A DNA stretch of 64,000 nucleotides, from NCBI RefSeq assembly GCF_013114825.1, contig NZ_JAAVLX010000016.1:52030-116029 (forward strand), read 5' to 3'. Within the stretch, counting starts at the first letter, position 1. Each line of letters begins with the position of its first letter. Source of the stretch: Bradyrhizobium australiense. GTDB taxonomy: Bacteria > Pseudomonadota > Alphaproteobacteria > Rhizobiales > Xanthobacteraceae. Both the position numbers and the translations under genes were made by a program. The notes under the pieces are model-generated. The model made no database searches, was not told the origin of the DNA, and saw nothing but the letters and a program-made list of their open reading frames with translations. Below are positions 25,599 to 33,566 of this stretch, one piece after another.

Positions 25599-25777
25599 AT
25601 GACGCAATTGCTCGCCGATCGGTTCGTCAAATGGCTGCTGCGCACCGACCCGAAGAGGCCGGAATTCTGACGCTGTTCTTATTTCCGGTGTGGTGCCCGC
25701 TGGTGTTGCCCGGTCTCTTGATGGGGCGCAAGGCAGGCCGGCTCGTGACCGGCGGCAAGCGGGTCGCGCAGAGATAA
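25599..25777 (+). pseudogene. Possible small membrane protein broken by one missing base
   Basis: From ATG at 25599 the frame reads MTQLLADRFVKWLLRTDPKR then PEF and stop. If one base is added at the TGA (TG to TGG) the frame continues as FWTLFLFPVWCPLVLPGLLM and ends RVAQR at 25777, a coherent 59-residue protein with one membrane segment. The fit of an amphipathic start to a hydrophobic continuation is suggestive, but I have no homologue to prove it. The neighbouring SDR gene also needs one extra base. Confidence 0.4.
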
Positions 25778-25785
25778 GGCTTAAG

Positions 25786-25926
25786 TCAAATCCCCAGCAC
25801 CCAGATCGCAACGATGGTGCCCAGCGTCGCTAGCCCGCTGATGGTCCATCCGGTTGCGTAGGAAATCTCGTCGTCGCCGGTGCCGCGCATTTCGTCGGCG
25901 CCTGTACTTGCAGACCGCCACTGCAT
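25786..25926 (-). CDS. 46-residue membrane protein under an EcfG promoter
   Basis: From ATG at 25926 the minus strand gives MQWRSASTGADEMRGTGDDE, then a membrane helix (about 25–45, TISGLATLGTIVAIWVLGI) that runs to the stop. A TTTGGAGC ribosome site lies 7 bases before the ATG, and an exact EcfG-type promoter lies 33 bases upstream. The gene is therefore probably real and stress-induced, although its function is unknown. Confidence 0.7.
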   Translation of the reverse strand: MQWRSASTGADEMRGTGDDEISYATGWTISGLATLGTIVAIWVLGI

Positions 25927-25958
25927 GGCATTGCTCCAAAAAGCCTGCCCGCAAGTGT

Positions 25959-25983
25959 AACGTCGGTCCGGTTTCCCGGTTCC
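25959..25983 (-). promoter_or_regulatory. EcfG-type general stress promoter
   Basis: On the minus strand GGAAC (25983–25979) and CGTT (25962–25959) are 16 bases apart, an exact match to the EcfG consensus, positioned correctly for the 46-residue gene. Confidence 0.7.
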
Positions 25984-26027
25984 ACTTTATTTGGAGGCCG
26001 TCCGAGAGACGGCGCACGAGTCTTCGA

Positions 26028-26207
26028 TCAGACGAAGGAAAGCCGGCGCGCGTCGACCGGTGCGGTTTCGCTTTCGTCGCCGACGATGATGGTGACTTTC
26101 CACCCCTCGCTGGCCCAGACCCGCGCTTTGGCGACAGCCACCAGCATGCTGCTTCGGTCCATCCTGACGGTCTCGTCCTTACGTTCCGCCACGATCCTGT
26201 ACGCCAT
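26028..26207 (-). CDS. Small conserved-type soluble protein
   Basis: The 59 residues (MAYRIVAERKDETVRMDRSS onward) read as a compact beta-alpha-beta unit: a strand MAYRIVAE, a helix SSMLVAVAKARVWASEG, then a strand KVTIIVGD and a short tail. There are no cysteines or membrane segments. The start at 26207 gives the strand directly at the N terminus; an upstream ATG at 26225 adds six basic residues. Similar short proteins are common in Bradyrhizobium (from recall), with no known role. Confidence 0.65.
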   Translation of the reverse strand: MAYRIVAERKDETVRMDRSSMLVAVAKARVWASEGWKVTIIVGDESETAPVDARRLSFV

Positions 26208-26330
26208 GCCACATCCCCTACGCACGTAGAACTACTGGGGAACGACGTTCGGTTACCGCTTTGGCGGCAATTGGCCGACAATTTGTCCAATCGGGGGCAT
26301 GGTTAACGGCGCTGGGGACAATTTGGGTGC

Positions 26331-27650
26331 CTATTTCACGGTGTTTCGCACCGCAAGCGTCGGTTTGGTCACGCCGTCGAGGCCGGTCAGCATCAATACC
26401 GTCAGCAGCGCGTTTTGCGGGCCGTACCAGGCTTTGGTTGGTTTGTACCATTCGTTGCGCGAGTGCCAGTTGCCGCCCTCGCCGCCGCCGCCGATGGTCA
26501 CGGCCGGGACGCCGAGCGACATCGCGATGTTGGAATCGGTGGAGGAGCCGGCAAAGGTCGGCCGCGCTCCCTTTGTGACGGCGGAGACGGCGCCCTGGGT
26601 CGCCTGCACGATCGGCGAATCCATCGCAACAATGCCGGCTGGGCGGTCGCCGATCAGTTTTGCCTCGACCGTCATCTTGTCGGATTTCCAGCGCGCGTTC
26701 TCATCCGCCACCGCCTCCTTGACGAGCTCGAGCAGTCGCGCCTCGAGCTTGAGTAGTTCCTCGGTCGAATTCGAGCGCATATCGACGGCCATCCGCGCTT
26801 CCGCGGCGATGGCGTTGACCGAGGTGCCGCCGGTCACGGTGCCGACGGTAAACGTGGTCTTCGGATCGGACGGCGGCTGCAGCTCGGAAATTTTCGCGAT
26901 CGCGCGGCCCATGGCGTGGATCGCGCTCGGCAGCCCGAACTCCTGGAACGAGTGCCCGCCGGGTCCCTTGAAGATGAACTCGTAGCGATGGCTGCCGGTC
27001 GCCTGGTTGACGACGCGGGTGATGCCGAGCCCGTCGATCGAGATGAAGCCGTCGATATCGGTGTGATCGCGGAACAGCGCCTTCACGCCGCGGAGATTGC
27101 CGAGCTCTTCCTCGCCGACCGTTCCGACGAACAGGATGTCGCCGACGGTCGCGATCCCGTTTTCGTTCATCACCTTGATCAGCGACAGCAGCGCTGCAAG
27201 GCCGCGCGAATCGTCGCCGATGCCTGGCGCTACGATCGCGCCATCCTTTTCCTTCACCGTGACATCGGTGCCTTCGGGAAACACGGTGTCGAGATGCGCT
27301 GATACCACGAGCTTGGGCCGGCCGCCGCCACTGCCCTTGCGCAACGCGAGCACGTTGCCTTCGGCATCGATCGAGGCATCCTTGAGGCCGAGTTCCTGCA
27401 TCCGCTTCTGAAAATATTCGGCGCGGACTTTTTCCTTGAACGGCGGCGCCGGGATTTCGGTGATGCGCTTCTGTTCGGCAAAGGCCCGCTCGTCGTCGGC
27501 CTTGATGTCGTCGAGCGTCTTGACGATCTTGGAATGGGCGAGAATGGCTTCCAGATCGGCCGCGGAAGCTTGTGCCGCGGCCTGCTGCCCCAGCGCGTGC
27601 TGTGCGACGGCGGCAAATGCGATGGCCAGGATTGATCGGGTGAGTGTCAT
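26331..27650 (-). CDS. Exported M20-family metallohydrolase
   Basis: The 439 residues start with a signal peptide (about 1–22, ALGQQA) and carry the M20 dizinc core: H119 and D121 in SAHLDTV, D146 in GIGDDSRG and the E180-E181 pair in GTVGEEELGNLRG. A dimerisation domain spans about 220–330. Enzymes of this group cut peptides or N-acyl amino acids; peptidase T-like annotation is common for them, but the substrate cannot be read here. Export to the periplasm is unusual for M20 and suggests scavenging. It is transcribed alone, 22 bases downstream of the next gene on the same strand. Confidence 0.88.
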   Translation of the reverse strand: MTLTRSILAIAFAAVAQHALGQQAAAQASAADLEAILAHSKIVKTLDDIKADDERAFAEQKRITEIPAPPFKEKVRAEYFQKRMQELGLKDASIDAEGNVLALRKGSGGGRPKLVVSAHLDTVFPEGTDVTVKEKDGAIVAPGIGDDSRGLAALLSLIKVMNENGIATVGDILFVGTVGEEELGNLRGVKALFRDHTDIDGFISIDGLGITRVVNQATGSHRYEFIFKGPGGHSFQEFGLPSAIHAMGRAIAKISELQPPSDPKTTFTVGTVTGGTSVNAIAAEARMAVDMRSNSTEELLKLEARLLELVKEAVADENARWKSDKMTVEAKLIGDRPAGIVAMDSPIVQATQGAVSAVTKGARPTFAGSSTDSNIAMSLGVPAVTIGGGGEGGNWHSRNEWYKPTKAWYGPQNALLTVLMLTGLDGVTKPTLAVRNTVK

Positions 27651-27672
27651 CAGAAATCTCCGTTCGCAGGCT

Positions 27673-28188
27673 TCATCCTGCGCTTAGGCCTGCATCCTTC
27701 AGCCGTCCCGCGAACCAGCCGGACAGGGCGTGATCGAGAACGCCGCTGGTATAGACCTCCGACGCCGTCACGTGCGTCTTGCCCAACGTCAGCAGCACGC
27801 CGATCCAGTAGGCGAACCACAAATGCGGATCGGTCAGCGCGCGCAGCTTGTGCTGGTCATGTTCGAGCGGCTGATGATTGGCCGATTTGCGCACCTCGAC
27901 CGCGAGCAGATTGTTGGGAATGGCGCGCTGGTGCACCACGATGTCGGGATAGATGGATTTTGCCAGGTGATCGTCGGTCGAGACGATGGATCCGTGCGGC
28001 AGCCGCAGCGTGCGGTCGCCGAGCCGGTCGTATTCGCAGTCGATCTCCCAGCCCGGGAACTGCTTTTCGAACTGAACCGCCAGCCGGTGCGTCAGCGCGC
28101 GCTCGCCGACGTCCCGTTCGAGCAGGAAAGTTTCGCGTGCGTAAAACTCGTGAAGTGCGGTGACGACCTTGTTCAGTTCGGTCTGCAT
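27673..28188 (-). CDS. Hypothetical protein with a PD-(D/E)xK-like core
   Basis: A 171-residue protein with no named family that I can assign. Residues 81–101 contain P81-D82, a hydrophobic strand, 15 residues and then E98-V-R-K, close to the PD-(D/E)xK nuclease layout but with Arg where the lysine is expected (or with the Lys shifted by one). The N-terminal helix (about 1–25) and the C-terminal helix fit the fold. GGGAGG lies before ATG at 28188; the longer frame from 28254 begins inside a palindromic repeat. Nuclease activity is only a possibility. It is upstream of the M20 gene on the same strand. Confidence 0.65.
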   Translation of the reverse strand: MQTELNKVVTALHEFYARETFLLERDVGERALTHRLAVQFEKQFPGWEIDCEYDRLGDRTLRLPHGSIVSTDDHLAKSIYPDIVVHQRAIPNNLLAVEVRKSANHQPLEHDQHKLRALTDPHLWFAYWIGVLLTLGKTHVTASEVYTSGVLDHALSGWFAGRLKDAGLSAG

Positions 28189-28209
28189 CTGGCCTCCCAC
28201 AAGTCGCGC

Positions 28210-28292
28210 CGTCATTGCGAGCGCAGCGAAGCAATCCATAAAGCCAGAAAGCAAGACTGGATTGCTTCGTCGCTACGCTCCTCGCAATGACG
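28210..28292. repeat. Palindromic repeat, family B, copy 1
   Basis: CGTCATTGCGAGCGCAGCGA on the left and CGCTACGCTCCTCGCAATGACG on the right, with inner GCAATCCA/TGGATTGC arms. The second copy is at 52134–52230. It separates the PD-(D/E)xK-like gene from the TPP enzyme gene. Confidence 0.8.
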
Positions 28293-28339
28293 ATCTCATT
28301 GTTAGCGGCATTCCTGCTATCTCAAACGATCGTCCCTTT

Positions 28340-29887
28340 TTACATCTGCACTTCGATCAATCGCGGTCCCGGTTCGGCGACGGCTTCCGCCAGCGCCTTG
28401 TTGAAGTCGTCGGCATTGGCGACCGCGCGGCCCGGCACGCCCATGCCCTTGGCGAGGGCTACGAAGTCGAGGTCCGGACGGTCGATCTTGAGCATGTCCT
28501 GCGCGCGCTGCCCCGGCTCGCCGGCGCCGACGCCGTCGAATTCGCCGCGAAGAATCTGGTAGATCTTATTGGCAAATACGATCGTGACGACGTTGAGGCC
28601 TTCGCGCGCCTGTGTCCACAGCGATTGCAGGGTGTACATCGCGCTGCCATCACCGACCATGCAGATCACCTTGCGGTCCGGGCATGCGACCGCAGCACCC
28701 GTCGCGACCGGCGTCGAGAAGCCGATCGAGCCGCCCATGTTCTGCAGCCAGTCGTGCGGGGCGGCGGCGGCCGTCGGCGGAAAGAAGCCGCGGCCGGTGG
28801 TAATGGATTCATCGACCACGATAGCATTTTCCGGGATCGCCATCGCGATCGCCTGCGCGATCGAGGCATGCGTCAGCGCGCCGGTCGGTTTTGCAATCTC
28901 GACCAGCCTTTGCGGCTGTCGGTCAGTCGGTCCCGCGTGAAGCGCGCCAGCCAGCGCCTCCAGCGCGGCGACGGAATTTTCCGCGCCCGAGGTCATGCGA
29001 TGCACCTCGCAGCCCTGGGGTTTGAGCATGCTCGGCTTGTTCGGATAGGCGAAGAACGCCACGGGGTCGTTGGCTTCGACCAATACGATGTTCTTGAAAT
29101 CCTTCAGGATCGGCAGCGCCTGCTCGATCACATAGGGGATGCGGTCGATCGCGAACCGGCCCTTGCCGCGCGCCATGCGCGGGTTATAGGTCTGGCCCAT
29201 CACCTTGCAGCCGGTCTTGCCCGCGATCTGGGCAGCCAGCGCCAGCCCGTGCTCGGTGAGCGCGCTGCCGGTCATCAGCAACAGCGTCGACGCGCCGCCA
29301 TTGCGCAAAACCTTCGCGGCATGGTCGACCGCCTGCGCGGAATAATTGGCGCGCTGGGTTTCTGCCGGCACTAGCGCGATGCCGTCGGCCTCGTTCCAGG
29401 CGGTATCAGCAGGCAGGATCAGCGTGGCAATCTGCGGCGGCGAACTCTTGGCGGCGGCGATTGCCGCGGCGCCGTCGGCGGCGACGGATTTGGCATCCGG
29501 CGAGGTCCGCACCCAGGACGACATCGGCCGTGCCAGCCCTTCGATGTCTGATGTCAACGGAGCGTTGTAGCCGATATGATAGGTCGCGTGCTGGCCGACG
29601 ATGTTGACGATGCCGGAATTGGCCTTCTTGGCGTTGTGCAGATTGGCCAAGCCATTGGCGAGGCCGGGCCCGAGGTGCAAAAGCGTCGAGGCCGGCGTGC
29701 CCTTCATGCGGTAATAGCCGTCGGCGGCCCCCGTCACCACGCCCTCGAACAGGCCGAGCACGCAGCGCATCCCCTCGACCCGGTCCAGTGCGGCGACGAA
29801 GTGCATCTCCGAGGTGCCGGGATTGGTGAAGCAGACGTCCACCCCGCCCGCGACCAATGTCCGCACCAGACTTTCCGCACCGTTCAT
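28340..29887 (-). CDS. Thiamine diphosphate enzyme, acetolactate synthase-like
   Basis: The 515 residues follow the three-domain plan of the acetolactate synthase/benzoylformate decarboxylase superfamily: an N-terminal pyrimidine-binding domain with the cofactor-activating E48 (LGLFEGVVTGAADGY), a central domain, and a C-terminal pyrophosphate-binding domain with GDGSAMYTLQSLW about residues 415–430 and FANKIYQIL. It is shorter than true IlvB and lacks an adjacent IlvN regulatory subunit, so it is probably not the biosynthetic enzyme. Substrate unknown; a 2-oxo acid is expected. A purine-rich GAGGAACGAG precedes the ATG. Confidence 0.85.
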   Translation of the reverse strand: MNGAESLVRTLVAGGVDVCFTNPGTSEMHFVAALDRVEGMRCVLGLFEGVVTGAADGYYRMKGTPASTLLHLGPGLANGLANLHNAKKANSGIVNIVGQHATYHIGYNAPLTSDIEGLARPMSSWVRTSPDAKSVAADGAAAIAAAKSSPPQIATLILPADTAWNEADGIALVPAETQRANYSAQAVDHAAKVLRNGGASTLLLMTGSALTEHGLALAAQIAGKTGCKVMGQTYNPRMARGKGRFAIDRIPYVIEQALPILKDFKNIVLVEANDPVAFFAYPNKPSMLKPQGCEVHRMTSGAENSVAALEALAGALHAGPTDRQPQRLVEIAKPTGALTHASIAQAIAMAIPENAIVVDESITTGRGFFPPTAAAAPHDWLQNMGGSIGFSTPVATGAAVACPDRKVICMVGDGSAMYTLQSLWTQAREGLNVVTIVFANKIYQILRGEFDGVGAGEPGQRAQDMLKIDRPDLDFVALAKGMGVPGRAVANADDFNKALAEAVAEPGPRLIEVQM

Positions 29888-30113
29888 GGTCTCGTTCCTC
29901 TTCGCGTTTCGTTCTTAAGAGCCGTTGACGATCAAACATTGTTCGCACGTTTCGTCAAAGGTTTAGCGGAACAATGCAGCCATCGTTTCCGGCATGTTGT
30001 CTTTTTTAACCGCTCTGTTTGAAAATGCGGTGGTCACAGGCTCGTTGCTTGCGAAATCGCAGCAGGTGTGGCCTGTCTCGACCTTCTGTTCTGATTTTTC
30101 GTGAGGGAGAACG

Positions 30114-30716
30114 ATGGCCCGGGCTTTTGCTTTGCTGTTTGCGGCGATCACGATGCTGGTGGGGGCCGGCCAAGCGCAGGCCCAAGGTCTCTTTCAAGGT
30201 TTCTTTGAAGACTCGCGCGACATCATGGGCGGCGGCCCCGGTTTCTTCCGACCCGGCATGCCCAGCGGATCGAGCCCGATCCCGCGCACGACCGTGAACT
30301 TTGCCGGCAACTTTGCCCCCGGCACGATTTTCATCGATACCGCCGAGCGCAGGCTCTACCTCGTGCTCCCCAACGGCCGGGCAATCCGCTACGGCATCGG
30401 CGTCGGCCGCGACGGCTTCCGCTGGAGCGGAACCCACCGCATCACCGCGAAAAAGGAGTGGCCGAGCTGGACGCCGCCGTCGCAGATGCTGAGGCGGCGG
30501 CCGGATCTGCCGCGCCACATGGCCGGCGGCATCGACAATCCGCTCGGCGCGCGGGCAATGTATCTGGGATCGACGCTGTACCGCATCCACGGCTCCAACG
30601 AGCCCGAGACCATCGGACAGGCGGTCTCCTCCGGCTGCTTCCGCATGACCAATGAGGACGTGACCGATCTCTATAGCCGCGTTTCCATCGGCACTCCGGT
30701 TATCGTGAGGAATTAG
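30114..30716 (+). CDS. L,D-transpeptidase (ErfK/YbiS/YcfS/YnhG family)
   Basis: L,D-transpeptidases join peptidoglycan stem peptides, or stem peptides to outer-membrane proteins, in the periplasm. The 200 residues have a signal peptide (about 1–23, ending AQA), a Gly/Pro-rich linker and the YkuD domain (about 70–199). The catalytic stretch is visible as HGSNEPETIGQAVSSGCFRM, with the nucleophile Cys in SSGCFRM about residue 180 and the conserved His before it. It stands as a single gene. The space 29888–30113 has no other feature. Rhizobia carry many paralogues, so a specific role cannot be assigned. Confidence 0.92.
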   Translation: MARAFALLFAAITMLVGAGQAQAQGLFQGFFEDSRDIMGGGPGFFRPGMPSGSSPIPRTTVNFAGNFAPGTIFIDTAERRLYLVLPNGRAIRYGIGVGRDGFRWSGTHRITAKKEWPSWTPPSQMLRRRPDLPRHMAGGIDNPLGARAMYLGSTLYRIHGSNEPETIGQAVSSGCFRMTNEDVTDLYSRVSIGTPVIVRN

Positions 30717-30768
30717 GCAGCGTCCACTTCTCGGCTGCCGTACCGGCTCGTCTTGAATAGGTGAGTGG

Positions 30769-31386
30769 ATGGAAAACGAAGCTAGCCGAATCCTGGAATT
30801 CCTGGGGCTCTCGGAGCGGCTCAAGCGCGAGCTGCGGCATAGCTGGCTATCGGATGGGCGACGCGAGAGTGTCGCCGAGCATACGTGGCAGATGGCGCTG
30901 ATCGCGCTGCTTGCATACCGTCATCTTGAGCATCCTGTCGATATTGGACGCGTGCTCAAGATTATCCTGGTGCACGATCTGGTGGAGGCCTTGGCCGGGG
31001 ATATCCCCTATTTCGAAGTTGGCGAGCGAAAAGAGCTCAAGGCAGAACGCGAACGTGCGGCCATCGAAGAGATCCGAACCCGGGTTGCCGGCGACACTGG
31101 ACAGGAAATATTCGAGCTGTGGCACGAATTTGAAGCGCATACGACGGCTGAGGCCAAATTTGCTACGGCGCTGGATAACCTTGAAGTGCAAATTCAACAC
31201 AATCTTGCGGACTTCGGAACGTGGGAGCCGATTGAATATGATCTGGTCTACACAAAGATGGACGCGCGATGCTCGCACGATGCCTTCCTGGTCGCGCTTT
31301 GCAATGCAGTAAAGGCGCAAGCCGAGGCCAAGATGATTGGCGCTGGAATAGACGTGGCCTCAATCAAGGCAAGGATTGCCAGCTGA
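30769..31386 (+). CDS. HD-domain hydrolase, 5'-deoxynucleotidase/YfbR-like
   Basis: A 205-residue cytosolic protein of the HD_3 family, metal-dependent phosphohydrolases that include YfbR and HDDC2. Metal ligands are visible: H38 in EHTWQMAL, H69-D70 in LVHDLVEALAGD, and a later Asp in ALDNLEVQIQH (about 136). Nucleoside 5'-monophosphatase action is likely for this subgroup. Its residues are unusually rich in Glu and Lys and its DNA is somewhat lower in GC than neighbouring genes, which may indicate a separate history. It follows the L,D-transpeptidase by 52 bases. Confidence 0.87.
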   Translation: MENEASRILEFLGLSERLKRELRHSWLSDGRRESVAEHTWQMALIALLAYRHLEHPVDIGRVLKIILVHDLVEALAGDIPYFEVGERKELKAERERAAIEEIRTRVAGDTGQEIFELWHEFEAHTTAEAKFATALDNLEVQIQHNLADFGTWEPIEYDLVYTKMDARCSHDAFLVALCNAVKAQAEAKMIGAGIDVASIKARIAS

Positions 31387-31505
31387 TAAATCCGCTTCCG
31401 GAGTACAGATCCTGACGGGCAGTGCGGCGGGAACTTGCACCGCGCCGTCAGCGATCGTTTGAACAACCCTTGCACGCACGCGCCAATTGCTGCAGCGTTG
31501 TTTGA

Positions 31506-32318
31506 ATGCGCACGCCCCGCCGATTCCTGTATGTACGGACGCTAGCGGCTGCCCTTAGCGCGCTAGCGCTCGGCGAAACCATGGTGCCGTGCACGGCTTT
31601 CGCCGATATTCCTGCCGTCGCGCAGCGTCAGCGCACCGAGAAAAAGATCTTCACCGACAACGAGATCGTTGAAGGCTTTCTGAAGGTCGCCTTCGGCGCC
31701 GAATATCATCTCGCCGGCCGCGTCGACCGCATCCGCAAATATGACGCCCCGGTGCGGGTGTTCGCCGACGGCACGCGCGCCGACCGCAAGGCGCAGCTTG
31801 CGAAAATCGTCACCGACATCGCCGCGCATATTCAGCACCTCGACATCGCCATGGCCGAAGCCAGCGAAGACGCCAATGTGCAGGTCAAGCTGGTGCGCGA
31901 CCGCGATCTCCAGCGCACCATCACGACCTTCTACGGTAGCGAGCGGGCGCGCGAGATTCGCTCTTCGCTCGACCCGCAATGCCTGTCCGGCTTTCGCAAG
32001 AACGAGAAATTCGAAATCGAGCATTCCGACGTGATCCTCACCGTCGACAATGGCGACTTCGTCTTTTTCGACTGCGCCTATGAGGAATTGCTGCAGTCGC
32101 TCGGACCGATCAACGATACCTCGAGCGTGCCCTGGACCATGTTCAACGACAATGTGTCGATGGGCTATTTCGACATTTACGATCAGTATCTGTTGAACCT
32201 TCTCTACGATCCCCGGATCAAGCCCGGCATGACCGTTCAGGAGGTCAAGGGGTTGCTGCCGGATGTGCTGGCCGACGTGCGCGCATGGGTGCGCAAAATC
32301 AATAACCTGCCGCAGTGA
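31506..32318 (+). CDS. Exported DUF2927 protein
   Basis: A 270-residue protein with a signal peptide (about 1–33, ending AFA) and a DUF2927 domain (about 45–235). Family features include VRKYDAPVRV-like KYDAPVRVFADG near 78–90 and the QCLSGFRKN...FFDCAYEELLQSLGP stretch, with two cysteines that could pair. DUF2927 proteins occur mostly in alphaproteobacteria; some are called ATP-dependent transcriptional regulators in databases, but no function is known. It is a single gene and starts shortly after the HD gene, with no clear promoter seen. Confidence 0.82.
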   Translation: MRTPRRFLYVRTLAAALSALALGETMVPCTAFADIPAVAQRQRTEKKIFTDNEIVEGFLKVAFGAEYHLAGRVDRIRKYDAPVRVFADGTRADRKAQLAKIVTDIAAHIQHLDIAMAEASEDANVQVKLVRDRDLQRTITTFYGSERAREIRSSLDPQCLSGFRKNEKFEIEHSDVILTVDNGDFVFFDCAYEELLQSLGPINDTSSVPWTMFNDNVSMGYFDIYDQYLLNLLYDPRIKPGMTVQEVKGLLPDVLADVRAWVRKINNLPQ

Positions 32319-32555
32319 CCGGCCGCGCTCCGGTTCCGCCTCGGGCGGCCGCACATCGGGAGAATGCCTCAAGCCCGCAGCCTCGGGCGCTCCGTGACGC
32401 GTCCACGGGCCATGCAGCGGTTGAACAACCCGCCGGGTGCTCGCTATTCACCTATTTTCCAACGACAACGCCAAGTTTCATCAACGAAAGTTTGTGACTT
32501 CCAAGAGCAAATCCTGTCTAATGGGATTCATGGGCGCTTCCTGTAAGTCTTTCAA

Positions 32556-33554
32556 ATGAACGACCTGCCGCGGATCCAAGCCTTGCGTTGCTTCATTACC
32601 GTGGCCCGGGAAGGCACGGTGTCGCGCGCGGCCACGTTGCTGCATTTGACCCAGCCTGCCGTCAGCCTGCAACTGAAGGGCCTGGAGGAGAGCACCGGGC
32701 TGCAGCTTTTCAACCGGACGCCGGGCGGCTTTACCCTGACAGAGGCGGGTGCTGCGCTACTGCCGCTGGCGCACCGGACGGTGTCAGCCTCGGCGGATTT
32801 CAGGACGGCAGCGGATTCCCTGCGCGAATCGCTGCGGGGCACGCTGCGCGTCGGCACAATCCTGGACCCAGAGTCGATCCGCCTCGGCCCGTTCGTGCGC
32901 AGCCTCGCGACCTCCTCGAAGAAGACCGAAGTCTTCCTCCGCTACGGCATGCCGGACGACGTCCTGGCGCAGATCGGCAGAGGCGAGCTCGATGTCGGAT
33001 ATTATATCGATGCCGTTCCCGCCGAATGCCTCGCGTCAGGAATGCTGTCTGAACGGGCCATCGACGATGGCAAGTTCCAGCTCATGGCGCTGACGCGCTT
33101 CGACTACCGCGTGATCGCCCCTCGCGAATGGAGCAGCAAGGTGCTGGGCAAGGACTGGGCCGACCTCGCCGACCTGCCCTGGATCGGGACGCCGCATGAC
33201 TCGGCGCATCGCAGGCTGGTCGACGACGTGTTCCGTCCGATGGGCTCATCGCCGAAGCGCATCGCCTTCGCCGATCAGGAAGAAGCCGTGATCGATCTTG
33301 TCGAAAGCGGCAATGGCCTCAGCCTCGCCCGCGACAGCGTGCTCGACCGCATCACGAGCAAACGGAATTTCGTGATTGCCGACAACGTGGCGCTGACCTG
33401 CGATCTCGGTTTTGCCTGCCTGACGGCGCGGCGCCACGAGCCGATGATCTCGCAGGCCTTCGCGGCCATGCAGGCGGTATGGGATTTAAAGCCGGCCGGC
33501 GCGGCGCCTGCGCCGATCGAAGCGCCACGATCGCGCAAAAGCGCCAGAACGTAG
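32556..33554 (+). CDS. LysR-family transcriptional regulator
   Basis: A 332-residue LysR-type regulator: a winged-helix N terminus (about 5–65, with the recognition region ATLLHLTQPAVSLQLKGLE), a linker helix, and a two-lobe effector-binding domain (about 92–300) followed by an Ala/Pro/Arg-rich tail. It stands between DUF2927 and the convergent M48 protease, with no divergent target gene, so its regulon cannot be guessed. The 237 bases upstream hold no obvious site. Confidence 0.9.
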   Translation: MNDLPRIQALRCFITVAREGTVSRAATLLHLTQPAVSLQLKGLEESTGLQLFNRTPGGFTLTEAGAALLPLAHRTVSASADFRTAADSLRESLRGTLRVGTILDPESIRLGPFVRSLATSSKKTEVFLRYGMPDDVLAQIGRGELDVGYYIDAVPAECLASGMLSERAIDDGKFQLMALTRFDYRVIAPREWSSKVLGKDWADLADLPWIGTPHDSAHRRLVDDVFRPMGSSPKRIAFADQEEAVIDLVESGNGLSLARDSVLDRITSKRNFVIADNVALTCDLGFACLTARRHEPMISQAFAAMQAVWDLKPAGAAPAPIEAPRSRKSART

Positions 33555-33566
33555 CCCCGCGCCGGC

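Noticed and set aside
25781..26290. Minus-strand frame of 169 codons
   Set aside because: It overlaps two better-supported small genes (25786–25926 and 26028–26207) in another frame.
27673..28188. Restriction endonuclease or defence gene
   Set aside because: PD-(D/E)xK-like pattern is imperfect and no methyltransferase or other defence gene is adjacent.
28340..29887. Biosynthetic acetolactate synthase IlvB
   Set aside because: Short for IlvB and without an adjacent IlvN; left as a TPP enzyme of unknown substrate.
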